DNA of 64,000 bases, from the NCBI RefSeq assembly GCF_024168485.1, contig NZ_JALJVY010000018.1, positions 1 to 64,000 of the forward strand, written 5' to 3'. Source of the stretch: Sphingobium sp. OAS761. GTDB taxonomy: Bacteria > Pseudomonadota > Alphaproteobacteria > Sphingomonadales > Sphingomonadaceae. The notes below the pieces were generated by a model, which saw only the letters and a program-made list of their open reading frames with translations, did no database searches and was not told the DNA's origin. The stretch's first letter is position 1. Every line of letters begins with the position of its first letter. The position numbers and the translations under genes are program-made. This document shows, in pieces, positions 49,601-58,083 of the stretch.

Positions 49601-51337
49601 CTGCTTGGAAGCGGGGGCGAAGCTGCGGGCCGGTTCCGGCAACCAGCTCGCGGGCAGGCGTTCGTTGACGGCAAGCGCAAGCTCACCCTTCTTCATCTTG
49701 GCGCAGTTCGCGGCGGCCTCCGCGCCGCATTCATCGCCAAGGATCGTCAACAGGCTGGACTTTTTCAGCCGGTCAAAGAATGGCTGGGTCGGCGTCCAAA
49801 CGGTGCGAAGGTCAAGTCCTGCGGCCTGTGCGTATTCCTCCGCGCTATGCTGGCGCGCGCTAATCCCGCCATGGTTGAAAATCGTGCCGTTCAGCGTGAT
49901 CGCAACCAAGCCTGCAAGCAACTGCATCTTGTCTGCCTGCTCCATGGCTCGGATCGTGGCAAAACGATCGGTCGCCGGAATGTCGTCAAACCGCTCGACT
50001 AGCTGCGGCTCGACTCGATCAAGGCTGCTGTTGTTCACCAATTCATCCTCCACCTGAATGAAGGCCCGGCTAGGCTTTATGTCGGCGGCCATGGTGTAGC
50101 TCTGCTGGCCGTGGATGATTTGCGCGGTCAGGGTGTCCAGCAGAATATCAAGAGCAAGATCAGGCTGCGCCGCGACGGCCTGTTGAAGCGCGAGAGTGCG
50201 AATGCCGGTCAACCGTTCGATCATGCTGGCAGGATAGGGGCCGCTCTCCACCGGCTCGGCCTTCACTTCTCCGATCTTCGCGCGCCAATGCCGGGTCTGC
50301 AACTCCCCATCATAACCGAGATACACGCATACGCCGCCGATGGCCTTTTGCTCATCCGTGAACGCATGAAAGCTATCGGCCAGTTCCTCGCGCTGGTCGA
50401 ACAGGCTCGCCAGTTCGTCGCTGTCGCCATCCTGCTCAAGCTCCTCGATGCGCGCATCCAGCGCGGCAAGCTGTTCTGCTTCGTGCTCCGTCGCCTCTCG
50501 TGTCGTCGGTCGGATAGAGGGGCGGCTGTAAATGTCGTATGGAGCCTCGTCTGCGACCTCGACCACATGCCACCCTTCGGCCTTCAACTCGGCCTTGATG
50601 GCGTCCAGTTTCCCCCACACCAATTCATCGAGAATTTCCGGGTGATCGGCATAGCCATGCTTACCGAACAAATCCGCCGTGACGGTGCCGCCTGCGGCCT
50701 CATAGGCTTCCTCTCCGACAAACCGGAAAGCTGCGGAGTCCGTCCCGATCTTCTCGGCGGTGAGGGCACGCCGGATCGCATTGGCATTGTTGCCGCACCG
50801 TTCATAGGTGGCGATCTGCGCGGCATGGTCATCGCAGATTGTCAGCGCCTTGGCAGCATCCATGCCAATCTGATCGGCGGCGAAAGCATCGAGAATTTCC
50901 GGCGCGAGACTACCAAGCCGGAGCAACTGCGCGACATATCCAGCGCTGTATGTGAAGCGGGCAGCTATGTCCTCTGCTCCTAACCCGCCTTCATCGCGCA
51001 AGCTCACAAAGGCCCGCACCCTGTCGGCGGGGTGCATGTCCTCGCGCTGCTCGTTCTCGATCAGGGAGAGTTCCACGGCCTCGGCTTTATCCCTGATGGT
51101 GACGGGGACGGGGAAGGTTGCTGGAATGGCCTTGCGCTTCCGCAACAGGTCTAGGCCGCGAAACCGGCGGCCTCCGGCAAACACCAAATATTTCCCGCCT
51201 TCCTCATAGACGGTGAGGCTCTGCACGACACCATGGGCGAGGATGGACGTAGCCATTTGCTCAACCCCTTTCGGCTCGACCTTGCGGACATTGAGGGGGG
51301 AAAGACGAAGCTGCGAGACTTTGACGGTGATGGTCAT
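49565..51337 (-). CDS. Large ParB/Spo0J-domain plasmid protein
   Basis: 590 residues from ATG 51337, with AAGGAA upstream. N-terminal ParB nuclease-like domain: VSQLRLSPLNVRKVEP, GVVQSLTVYEEGGKYLVFAGGRRFRGL near 36-62, ENEQREDMHPADRVRAF near 92, then a KorB/HTH part (DIAARFTYSAGYVAQLLRLGSLAP). The remaining 400 residues are acidic and helical. Proteins of this size on alphaproteobacterial plasmids and ICEs are annotated ParB/RepB; a DNA-modifying or nuclease role is possible. It follows DUF3768 in an operon behind structured repeat A. Confidence 0.88.
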   Translation of the reverse strand: MTITVKVSQLRLSPLNVRKVEPKGVEQMATSILAHGVVQSLTVYEEGGKYLVFAGGRRFRGLDLLRKRKAIPATFPVPVTIRDKAEAVELSLIENEQREDMHPADRVRAFVSLRDEGGLGAEDIAARFTYSAGYVAQLLRLGSLAPEILDAFAADQIGMDAAKALTICDDHAAQIATYERCGNNANAIRRALTAEKIGTDSAAFRFVGEEAYEAAGGTVTADLFGKHGYADHPEILDELVWGKLDAIKAELKAEGWHVVEVADEAPYDIYSRPSIRPTTREATEHEAEQLAALDARIEELEQDGDSDELASLFDQREELADSFHAFTDEQKAIGGVCVYLGYDGELQTRHWRAKIGEVKAEPVESGPYPASMIERLTGIRTLALQQAVAAQPDLALDILLDTLTAQIIHGQQSYTMAADIKPSRAFIQVEDELVNNSSLDRVEPQLVERFDDIPATDRFATIRAMEQADKMQLLAGLVAITLNGTIFNHGGISARQHSAEEYAQAAGLDLRTVWTPTQPFFDRLKKSSLLTILGDECGAEAAANCAKMKKGELALAVNERLPASWLPEPARSFAPASKQTDDEGAMSEVA

Positions 51338-51402
51338 GGTGAGATTCCTTGCGAATTGGGGGGGAAGGTGAGGGCGTGGAGTGCCGCTCTCGATGCGGCC
51401 GA

Positions 51403-51795
51403 TCAGTATTCGTCGGCGCGAAGGATGGTCAGGACGCGGCAAGTCTGCTTCGGGTCCGACGGGTCGGGCGATCCCCATTCGGTCGCACGGTCGTAATAGT
51501 CGATCTTCCAATAGCAGCGGGTAGCGGCCCAATCGAACACGCCGAAATCCCGCTCTCCATGGGGGTTATTGTCCTCGCTGAAATCGCTGTAGCTGGCGAC
51601 AATCCCCATTAGCTCGATCTGCTTGGCAATCGACGTGCCGGGGTCGGCATCGACCAGCGCGAGAATGCCCGCTGTCATCACGACGATGTTAGGGGCAGGG
51701 CTGGCAAGGTTGGCCCGCATCTGATCGTTCAGCGCCGCGACGTTCGCGCGGTAGGCCGCAATCTGATCGGCGGTCATCGTATCGAAATTCATCAT
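51403..51795 (-). CDS. DUF3768 protein
   Basis: 130 residues: an N-terminal helical region, then DNNPHGERDFGVFDWAATRCYWKIDYYD and SPDPSDPKQTCRVLTILRADEY, the DUF3768 signature common on alphaproteobacterial plasmids. Function unknown. Its 5' leader (including AAGGG ribosome binding site) is nearly the same as that of ArdC, so the two genes share an expression element. Confidence 0.85.
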   Translation of the reverse strand: MMNFDTMTADQIAAYRANVAALNDQMRANLASPAPNIVVMTAGILALVDADPGTSIAKQIELMGIVASYSDFSEDNNPHGERDFGVFDWAATRCYWKIDYYDRATEWGSPDPSDPKQTCRVLTILRADEY

Positions 51796-52212
51796 GTGCT
51801 TTTTCCCTTCTTAAAATGGAGCCGAAGGCGATGGCCCCATCGACTTCTGCCCGGTGGCGAACCGGGTCGGGGAATGGCGCAAACATGGGCTGATCGCGGG
51901 GGAGGGGGATCACCCGCCCTGCACAAGCGAAGCGCGGAAGGGTGGGGATACCCCCGCGATCACCAAGCGGAGCCGCGCAGCGGCGGAGACGGCTTGGCCC
52001 TTGCGCCAGGGGGCCGGAACAGGCCCCAAGAACACGACAAATGACGCGGCGGCTCGTCCGCCTCATCTTGGGCTGAAGGACTCAACTGACGCCGTGGCTC
52101 GCCCTGGGCGGGTCATGTCGATCGCCGCGGTGAAGGGCGACGCTCGCCGGCGTCCTGAGCCGCACCAACAACAACGCCGTCAGAATCTCGCGAGCGAGAT
52201 CCGACGCCCGTT
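51796..52212. repeat. Structured non-coding repeat A, upstream of DUF3768/ParB
   Basis: Matches 57706-58083 over its whole length in patches; the 108-base core 51896-52003 differs at two positions only. Core structure: outer stem GATCGCGGGGG (51892-51902) with CCCCCGCGATC (51951-51961), inner stem CCCGCCCT with AGGGTGGG, then hairpin GCCGC-GCA-GCGGC (51972-51984). At the far end, ATCTCGC-GA-GCGAGAT (52185-52200). No ORF is conserved between the copies. Candidate single-stranded-DNA promoter. Confidence 0.75.
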
Positions 52213-52249
52213 TATGGACGGTGGCAGGGCCGGTTGATATGGGTGGGAC

Positions 52250-52600
52250 ATGAGCAGCATCGACCGAATTATTCCACGCTGGGCCTCGTCATGGGGCCAG
52301 CTCACGCGCTCAAAGGCGCTGGTGCGCTCGCAATGCCGATGCTGCGGCATTCAACAGCGCGTCGATGCGTCGATACAGGCGCTCCGCTTCGGCGCCGGAA
52401 CCTCGCCTGTCGACCAGCTCGACGGATGCAACGTGGTCGGCTGTCATGGCAGGGTCTATTTCTTGGTAGCCCGAACCTACGGGCGGCAATGGCTGACCAT
52501 GCTTTCGCGTGACGAGCTGCGCGCGGCGCTGGCATCCGCAGCACCCGCTGCCAACGCGGTTTCGCTCGACCTGGTCCGCCTCGGCCGCCCCCGATCCTAA
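52250..52600 (+). CDS. Small Cys-containing protein
   Basis: 116 residues, GTGGGA before ATG 52250. Near residue 29, RCRCCGIQQ and later GCNVVGCHG give four or more Cys that could bind zinc. Not recognised. It starts just beyond repeat A, in the opposite direction to DUF3768. Confidence 0.55.
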   Translation: MSSIDRIIPRWASSWGQLTRSKALVRSQCRCCGIQQRVDASIQALRFGAGTSPVDQLDGCNVVGCHGRVYFLVARTYGRQWLTMLSRDELRAALASAAPAANAVSLDLVRLGRPRS

Positions 52601-52650
52601 GTTAAGGCAGGCATAGCGTCTCGCGCGGCCGAATCTGGAATTTTGCAGTT

Positions 52651-52679
52651 GTGCCGGGGCGGTCGCGTTACCCCGGCAC
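52651..52679. terminator. Hairpin between convergent genes
   Basis: GTGCCGGGG and CCCCGGCAC are perfect 9-bp arms with an 11-base loop, between the plus-strand gene ending at 52600 and the minus-strand gene ending at 52748. No T run; plausible bidirectional terminator. Confidence 0.45.
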
Positions 52680-52747
52680 GAGGTAGCCTTTGCCTGCGCC
52701 AAGATTTTAAAACAACAGCGAAAGGCAACAATTCGTCCCTATCACCG

Positions 52748-53380
52748 CTATTTGGCAACGTATTGCTCGTAGAATGTCTTGAGATTCGGGACGAATGTTT
52801 TGGCAATATCCCTGGTCTCATAGGTCATGCTGCGTTCGGTGCCTTCAATCCTCACGGCCAATGCAGTCGCATTGACTATTCTCTGATATTGTTCTGCCGT
52901 CAGGTCCGCAAAGCCGGTTTCAGTGACCGCCGCTGATGCAGAGCGCGTGATGCTGTTGTAGGTCGTCGCGGAACTCCACTTGCTGTCACCGCGCTTGATG
53001 GCGAGGGCGATTGGTCCACCTTCACCCGTTATAAACGTAATACGCTGGGGAGCGCCCAACGTGAGCGGAGAACCGTAGTTCGTGCTGTAATCGGCTTCAT
53101 TATGGATGAAAAAACTCAGAGCAACTACCGCCCCCGAAGCCCGATTTTTGACGGCAAACGGCTCGATGAAAACGCCCTTGTCATCAATATGGACGCCGCC
53201 TGCCAAGGATTTCTTGCTGATGCGATTATACAAGCCGGAATAGGTCGTCAGTCCATCGGCGGAAAACCTGTCGTCGGATTGCTCAACCTTGAACTTCGGG
53301 AGGCCGAACAGCCCAGCTTGGGCAGGCGTTGCAATAACGAATGCCAAAGCGACGATTGAGCCTAAGTCAATTTTCCGCAT
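52748..53380 (-). CDS. Secreted protein of unknown function
   Basis: 210 residues with a signal peptide (MRKIDLGSIVALAFVIATPAQA). The mature domain is beta-rich (TYSGLYNRISKKSLAGGVHIDDKGVFIEPF; GAPQRITFITGEGGPIALAI). No Cys. Not recognised. Perhaps an envelope factor expressed in the recipient; it lies 27 bases downstream of the membrane-anchored nuclease. Confidence 0.6.
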   Translation of the reverse strand: MRKIDLGSIVALAFVIATPAQAGLFGLPKFKVEQSDDRFSADGLTTYSGLYNRISKKSLAGGVHIDDKGVFIEPFAVKNRASGAVVALSFFIHNEADYSTNYGSPLTLGAPQRITFITGEGGPIALAIKRGDSKWSSATTYNSITRSASAAVTETGFADLTAEQYQRIVNATALAVRIEGTERSMTYETRDIAKTFVPNLKTFYEQYVAK

Positions 53381-53406
53381 GAATGCCCCCCAAGTCCAAA
53401 TACCTG

Positions 53407-53943
53407 TTACCGCCAGACTCTCGCCAAGCCCATCGACACAAGATGATCGCCGGCGTCTCGACCATTGACGCTCAGCCTCGCGAGCGTGCGGCCATAGCGA
53501 TCAGTGCCATCACGCGAGATAGTTACCGACCCACCAGCGAGAAATGACGCCAGCTCATCGCGACTGCGCTCAGCCAGGGCATAGTCGCACCAGCCATTCC
53601 GGCGTGGATCTTCGCACTTCGGGCTTCCCGGCATTTCCGGTGCATCAATATTCTCGATGCGAACCCGCTCGCCCGCGCATGTGCGGATTGTGTCTCCATC
53701 ATGGACATTTGCCACGCACAGAGACGGCGTAGTGTTGGCGGCCGCAGTGTTATTTGCAAATCCGGTCCATCCTGACGGCAGCCAGTTGCTTAGAGTAAGA
53801 CCGAGGCCGCCACCGGCAATAAGGCCAACGCCAACAATCATTGCCGTGCTCAGTCCCGTTTTTGCTCGACGGGACATGGGGCCGGAGCGCGATCTACGCC
53901 GCCGGAATTGCAATACGTTGTCGGCACCCCGCTTCTTACCCAT
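53407..53943 (-). CDS. Membrane-anchored thermonuclease (SNase)
   Basis: 178 residues from ATG 53943. Basic N-terminus (residues 1-30), one transmembrane helix (about 33-52), then an SNase domain: VHDGDTIRTCAGERVRIENIDAPEM near 82-106, DYALAERSRDELASFL and DRYGRTLARLSVNGRDAGDHLVSMGLARVW. The active-site Asp, Arg and Glu-region residues look intact. Small SNases are common on conjugative plasmids; whether it degrades DNA at the envelope or has been repurposed is unknown. Confidence 0.85.
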   Translation of the reverse strand: MGKKRGADNVLQFRRRRSRSGPMSRRAKTGLSTAMIVGVGLIAGGGLGLTLSNWLPSGWTGFANNTAAANTTPSLCVANVHDGDTIRTCAGERVRIENIDAPEMPGSPKCEDPRRNGWCDYALAERSRDELASFLAGGSVTISRDGTDRYGRTLARLSVNGRDAGDHLVSMGLARVWR

Positions 53944-54006
53944 CAAATTGGTATCGGTGGCAAAGGGTCGCTAAGCAAGCTCTATCCAGAGAGTTACCGC
54001 AGCAGA

Positions 54007-54489
54007 TCACGTGCCAAGCCGGTGCGGATCGTTGGCGAACGGCGGCTTGCCGTGGATTTTTCGGAAGGCAGCTATTAGCTCCGCCTCGACCTTTACAGGA
54101 ACTTGCCCCGGCGTTTCCTTCCAGGCGACGCGCAAAGCATCGCCGTTCGGGAGTTGCCATATCAGGCGGCCGCCCCAATGCCCTACCGGCTTGCCAGCGC
54201 CGAAGTCCGCGAACTGCGTAAGACGACGCTTTAGTTGATCTGCTTTTCCGATATAGACGACTTCAACCCCTTCTACCCAGTTGGCGAGTAGTACATCGCG
54301 CGAAACAGTCGGGTCTTTCCCCTTGAACCAACCGCCACAACTCCGCTCCTCGAAATTGACCAGATTGTTCCCGCTGTAGGTAATCACATAGACGCCGCCA
54401 GTTGACGGGCAGGCGCTGGCCCTTAGTGCCGTGAATGGAATCCAGCCTACGAATCCGGCTGTTTCGAGCGAAGGACGGGCAAATTCCAT
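54007..54489 (-). CDS. GIY-YIG nuclease-like protein
   Basis: 160 residues. GGVYVITYSGNN near 31 and VEVVYIGKADQLKRRLTQF near 76 form the GIY and YIG strands with the catalytic Arg after it; VKVEAELIAAF near 130 supplies the Glu and the sequence ends KPPFAN as is usual. A complete minimal GIY-YIG domain. Not obviously linked to the second GIY-YIG gene at 46.8 kb. Role in restriction or repair is unknown. Confidence 0.75.
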   Translation of the reverse strand: MEFARPSLETAGFVGWIPFTALRASACPSTGGVYVITYSGNNLVNFEERSCGGWFKGKDPTVSRDVLLANWVEGVEVVYIGKADQLKRRLTQFADFGAGKPVGHWGGRLIWQLPNGDALRVAWKETPGQVPVKVEAELIAAFRKIHGKPPFANDPHRLGT

Positions 54490-54557
54490 TTTCCGGACTT
54501 AACATGACGGCGGCGCTCGCGCTAACCCACAACGCGCGGCAACATCGAAGGACAGCT

Positions 54558-54941
54558 ATGGCCGGAATGACCAAACATCATTTCCTGATGCCGATGGAAC
54601 AGGAGGAATTGGAACGGTGTCTTGGGGTCATTTATGCTGATCGCCTGCCAGGGAACCCCTATCGCTGGCTTGCCGAGGATCTGTATCTTGAATTTGAACA
54701 GGTCATCTCATGGGGCGGCCCGCTTCTGCCGGTGCCCGCCGAGGTAGCCTGCGGCCTTCGCGTGCGCGCCGCGACCATGAAGGGCGAACTGCCGGACCCG
54801 AAAGAGATCGTTCTTTCGCTGATGAACGCGAAGCTGGTCATCCGGTGGATATGCGAACGCGCCTCAAGGAACGAGCTGGCGCGGGTTTTCAGCGAGCTTG
54901 GCGGCCTCTTCCATGATCGGCAACGCGAGAACCAATCATAG
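54558..54941 (+). CDS. Unknown soluble protein
   Basis: 127 residues from ATG 54558. Helical with LERCLGVIYADRLPGNPYRWLAEDLYLEFEQV and VIRWICERASRNELARVFSELGG. Not recognised. It diverges from the GIY-YIG gene with 68 bases between. Confidence 0.55.
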   Translation: MAGMTKHHFLMPMEQEELERCLGVIYADRLPGNPYRWLAEDLYLEFEQVISWGGPLLPVPAEVACGLRVRAATMKGELPDPKEIVLSLMNAKLVIRWICERASRNELARVFSELGGLFHDRQRENQS

Positions 54942-54985
54942 GTGATTGCTGCTACCGGAGGCGGGTTATGTCGATGAAATCCGCC

Positions 54986-55219
54986 CTAAGTATTGAGGAA
55001 AACCGCGCTCATCCAATCGACAAGCCGGGGGCCGTAACTCGCGCAGACCGTAGCAACAGAAATCGCGATCAGTCCCCAAAATTCGACATATAGTAGAAGG
55101 TTGGAACCTTTATTCTCGCTGGGGTCCGGCCAATCTTTCATGGCCCGGTTTTCGCTGATTTGTCCTGTCGCGGCAAGGCCATAGATCGCCGCGCCAACAT
55201 GAATTAGGCTGTGTTTAAT
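54986..55219 (-). CDS. Possible small membrane protein lacking a standard start
   Basis: An open frame of 77 codons lies in an otherwise empty 300-bp stretch. It reads LIHVGAAIYGLAATGQISEN, then MKDWPDPSENKGSNLLLYVEFW with a hydrophobic helix (GLIAISVATVCASYG), and stops at 54988. The only in-frame start before that is ATT 55217-55219; the first ATG is 25 codons in. Protein-like composition suggests a real or recently broken gene whose start was lost or is non-canonical. Confidence 0.4.
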   Translation of the reverse strand: MKHSLIHVGAAIYGLAATGQISENRAMKDWPDPSENKGSNLLLYVEFWGLIAISVATVCASYGPRLVDWMSAVFLNT

Positions 55220-55242
55220 AGTGGCGCGCTATTGGGGCAGGG

Positions 55243-55770
55243 ATGGACGCGATCTCGAATGAAACAGCCCTTTTCCAAGGGCAGAGCTGGGATGACATTT
55301 TCAGCGAGGTCAATGCCTGGCGCGGCGCGTGTATGCACCATTTCTCGACGGTCGAAATGGCGATAACCGAGACGCTGATAGCGTTAAGCACGGTGATGCC
55401 GGGTGGCGAAAAGGTGCGGCTGCGCCATTTGATCGGGCAACGGTTTGAAGATTTGGCGGCGGCCCTTGGTCCCGATGGACCCTTTGCGGAATCTGGCAAG
55501 AATGCCCTTCTCGAACTCTCGCAGTATCGGGAAAGGCATGAAGCGTTCCGTAGCCTGCTTTGTCATGCGGTGGTCAAGGTGTCCATCGACCACAGCGGCC
55601 AATGGATTTTGCTCGTTCGATCCTTGGCGATCCGCGCTCGACAAGCTGAGCGAAATACTCAGGTTTTTGAGCAGCCGGAAGCTTCGGCAAAGCTCGCCGC
55701 CCTGAAACGCGACGGCCAGAAACTGGCTTCCATATTGGGGCAGTTGCGGAAAGCGGTGAACGCCACTTGA
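55243..55770 (+). CDS. Unknown helical protein with HEPN-like motif
   Basis: 175 residues. All-helical: NAWRGACMHHFSTVEMAITETLIALS, then LLELSQYRERHEAFRSLLCHAVVKV where RSLLCH fits the Rx4-6H motif of HEPN ribonucleases (near residue 101). It could be an RNA-targeting toxin or a non-catalytic HEPN relative; I cannot tell. Starts 23 bases from the divergent small ORF. Confidence 0.55.
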   Translation: MDAISNETALFQGQSWDDIFSEVNAWRGACMHHFSTVEMAITETLIALSTVMPGGEKVRLRHLIGQRFEDLAAALGPDGPFAESGKNALLELSQYRERHEAFRSLLCHAVVKVSIDHSGQWILLVRSLAIRARQAERNTQVFEQPEASAKLAALKRDGQKLASILGQLRKAVNAT

Positions 55771-55792
55771 TCGTGCCACGGGGCGAGCGGGA

Positions 55793-56404
55793 CTATGATT
55801 TTTCCTCCTCGACCGGCTCGACGTCACGCAGCTCGACAAAGACGATCTTTTCCGCACGCTCGGCCCCTACCGGATCAAGATAGATATGGACGTAATCGGT
55901 AATGGTCCGGGAAACGCGCCACACCACGCCCACGCGGCCAACGCGGCGCTCAAACTGGCCGTCGATTGAAGGTGCCGAACCCGTGAGGCGGACACGCTGC
56001 CCAACGCGCAGCCAGTTCGCGGCCGAACGGATCAATGCTGCCTTTTCGTCCTCGCCCAGCGCGGGACGGCCTATGCCGAATGTCGCGTTGGGGTCGCGCG
56101 CGATCCGCGCCAACTTCTCCTCGACAGGCTCCGGCTTCCAATCACTGACCGGCCCCGGCCTGGTCTTGTGCATGTGTGTTACCGGCTTCGCGCCGAATAG
56201 ATCGGGCTGCACGCCTATGGTGCGCTTGGCGACCATGGCGGCGTGATAATCGCGCCGCCATTGCCCTTCGGGGGTAAGGCGCGCGCGCTCCGGGCCTTCG
56301 CGCACTATCGCCATCAGCTCGGCAAACTCCTCCTCCGAGACGGTGGCGATTTTAGGATTATAGCCCCGCGCACCTCGGCCGCGCCCATCCCCGTCGCCGT
56401 TCAT
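55793..56404 (-). CDS. Unknown protein in ArdC operon
   Basis: 203 residues. Basic Gly-rich start (GDGRGRGARGYNPK), middle helical (EEFAELMAIVREGPERARL), C-terminal beta-rich part (WLRVGQRVRLTGSAPSIDGQFERRVGRVGVVWRVS) that looks like a small SH3-like barrel. ATGA overlap with the preceding gene. Third gene behind structured repeat B; a recipient-phase anti-defence role is possible by association only. Confidence 0.65.
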   Translation of the reverse strand: MNGDGDGRGRGARGYNPKIATVSEEEFAELMAIVREGPERARLTPEGQWRRDYHAAMVAKRTIGVQPDLFGAKPVTHMHKTRPGPVSDWKPEPVEEKLARIARDPNATFGIGRPALGEDEKAALIRSAANWLRVGQRVRLTGSAPSIDGQFERRVGRVGVVWRVSRTITDYVHIYLDPVGAERAEKIVFVELRDVEPVEEEKS

Positions 56405-56706
56405 GCTGCGGCGCCTCCCTCGATCTCGGCGCGCACGTCGCCGCGCACGATCTCGAAGCCGGCGCGCGCCAGCTCGTCACACAGGGCACGCTTGCGCTCG
56501 ATCCCTTCGCCCCTGTTGGCGATGTAGGAACAGCGGCCATAGTGAAATTCAAACCCGGCGCGTTTCAGACAACCGCGAAACCGCTGGTGGGTGCGTTCGC
56601 TCCAATCAAGGGTGCCCGCATAGTTGCGGAAGGCCGCGACGGCATAGACGGAGCCGTAGTTTTCATCGCGCCAGCTAAGTTCGATCTTCGGGGGATTTTT
56701 GGGCAT
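56401..56706 (-). CDS. Unknown small protein in ArdC operon
   Basis: 101 residues: IELSWRDENYGSVYAVAAFRNYAGTLDW then SERTHQRFRGCLKRAGFEFHYGRCSYIANRGEGIERKRALCDELARAGFEIVRG. Compact alpha/beta domain; no family recognised. Sits 57 bases after ardC and overlaps the next gene by four bases. Confidence 0.65.
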   Translation of the reverse strand: MPKNPPKIELSWRDENYGSVYAVAAFRNYAGTLDWSERTHQRFRGCLKRAGFEFHYGRCSYIANRGEGIERKRALCDELARAGFEIVRGDVRAEIEGGAAA

Positions 56707-56763
56707 CGGTCGATCCTTCGGGAACGGGGACGGGGCGGCACTGGTGGCCGCCCTCGCGGGGGA

Positions 56764-57705
56764 TCAGGCGGCGCGCGCCATGACGGGCGCGGCCATGTGG
56801 GACAGGATGAGTTCGCTTGCGGCCTGCGCGGCGGTCGCGGCGCGGAAGATCGCGCGCTTTTCCCCGCGAAGGCATTTCAACCAGCTCGCAACGTAGGCGG
56901 CGTGGTCCTCGCGCTCGGTCGGTTCCATACCAAGCTGCGCGCAGAGGAATGCTGCGCCAATCTCGGCAATCAACTCCTCGAAAGCCCGGATTTCCTTGCT
57001 TTTTCCATACTGATAGAGGCTTTCCCGATTGAGCCGGGAAGTATGGCCTGCCGAATGAACACATTCATGCCCAAGCGTGGCGTAAAATGCGTTGCCGCTC
57101 TCGAAGTCCGCAAAAGCGGGCATGGTGATGCTGTCGGCAACGGGGTGGTAATAGGCGCTGTTACCGCCTTCACGATAGGGCACCGGCCAGCGAGCAAAGG
57201 CCGAGTCAAGGTCGGGGTCGCGCTGATCGCGGTTCTTGATTTCGACAAGCGGCGTCGGAAACTTGCTCATGTCCAAGCTGTCGATTTGCTCGACGTTGAA
57301 CACGACATATCGTTTCAAAAAGCGGCGCGTGGCTTCCTCGCCCTCGCTGTCAGTGATCGGCTCGCCGGTTTCCCCATCCTTCGGGGTGAACATGCCAGCA
57401 TGAACGACAAGATTGCCCTTCTCGCCCTTTCGGACCTGGCCGCCCAGCTCGTGCGCTTGGCGATAGGTCATCCAATAAGGGTTGGAATATCCGCGCGACA
57501 TAGCGGCGGCCCAAAGCAACAGGATATTGATGCCACGATAGGCGGTGCCCTCATGGCGAAGCGGGAGCGATGCCGCGCCCGATGCCCAGCGCGGGGACCA
57601 AGGGCGGGTTCCAGCCTCCAAAAGCGCAATGATTTCGTTGGTGACTTCCTCGTAAATGTCGATCCGGGGGGTGGCGCTGCGGGTCTTTCCGGTATTCCGT
57701 GCCAT
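56764..57705 (-). CDS. ardC: ArdC-family antirestriction protein
   Basis: 313 residues. N-terminal ssDNA-binding ArdC domain (IDIYEEVTNEIIALLEAGTRPW, GINILLLWAAAMSRGYSNPYWMTYRQAHELGG) and C-terminal zincin-like metallopeptidase with GHECVHSAGHTSRLNR (HExxH, near 211-226) and EELIAEIGAAFL for the third ligand. ArdC proteins protect incoming single-stranded or hemimethylated DNA from restriction early after conjugation. First gene downstream of structured repeat B, which supports early expression in recipients. Confidence 0.93.
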   Translation of the reverse strand: MARNTGKTRSATPRIDIYEEVTNEIIALLEAGTRPWSPRWASGAASLPLRHEGTAYRGINILLLWAAAMSRGYSNPYWMTYRQAHELGGQVRKGEKGNLVVHAGMFTPKDGETGEPITDSEGEEATRRFLKRYVVFNVEQIDSLDMSKFPTPLVEIKNRDQRDPDLDSAFARWPVPYREGGNSAYYHPVADSITMPAFADFESGNAFYATLGHECVHSAGHTSRLNRESLYQYGKSKEIRAFEELIAEIGAAFLCAQLGMEPTEREDHAAYVASWLKCLRGEKRAIFRAATAAQAASELILSHMAAPVMARAA

Positions 57706-58083
57706 GTGCTGTTTCCCTTCTTCAAATGGAGCCGAAGGCGATGGCGTCCATCGGCTTCTGCCCGCTGGCGAAGTCGGGGGGGATGAACCGGCAACTTCCG
57801 GGCTGACCGCGGGGGAGGGGGATCACCCGCCCTGCACAAGCGAAGCGCGGAAGGGCGGGGATACCCCCGCGATCACCAAGCGGAGCCGCGCAGCGGCGGA
57901 GACGGCCTGGCCCTTGCCGGGAAGGGGGGAGGCCACCCCCCTTGATCTGATGAAAAGACCTGGCCGCTCGTCGGCCGCATTGTCGATCGCAGGGCAAGCC
58001 CTGCTGTCAGCGGGCCGGGTCGCCGGCGTGCTGACCAACAAAAACGCCGCAAGAATCTCGGCCGAGATCCTGCGGCATTTTTC
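57706..58083. repeat. Structured non-coding repeat B, upstream of ardC
   Basis: Second copy of repeat A. The core 57809-57916 is the same as 51896-52003 except for two positions. Stems: GACCGCGGGGG with CCCCCGCGATC (one mispair), inner CCCGCCCT with AGGGCGGG (perfect), hairpin GCCGC-GCA-GCGGC. At the far end a hairpin GCCGCA...TGCGGC followed by ATTTTT (58046-58082) looks like a terminator. The repeat reaches right to the ArdC ATG and includes its ribosome binding site. Confidence 0.75.
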
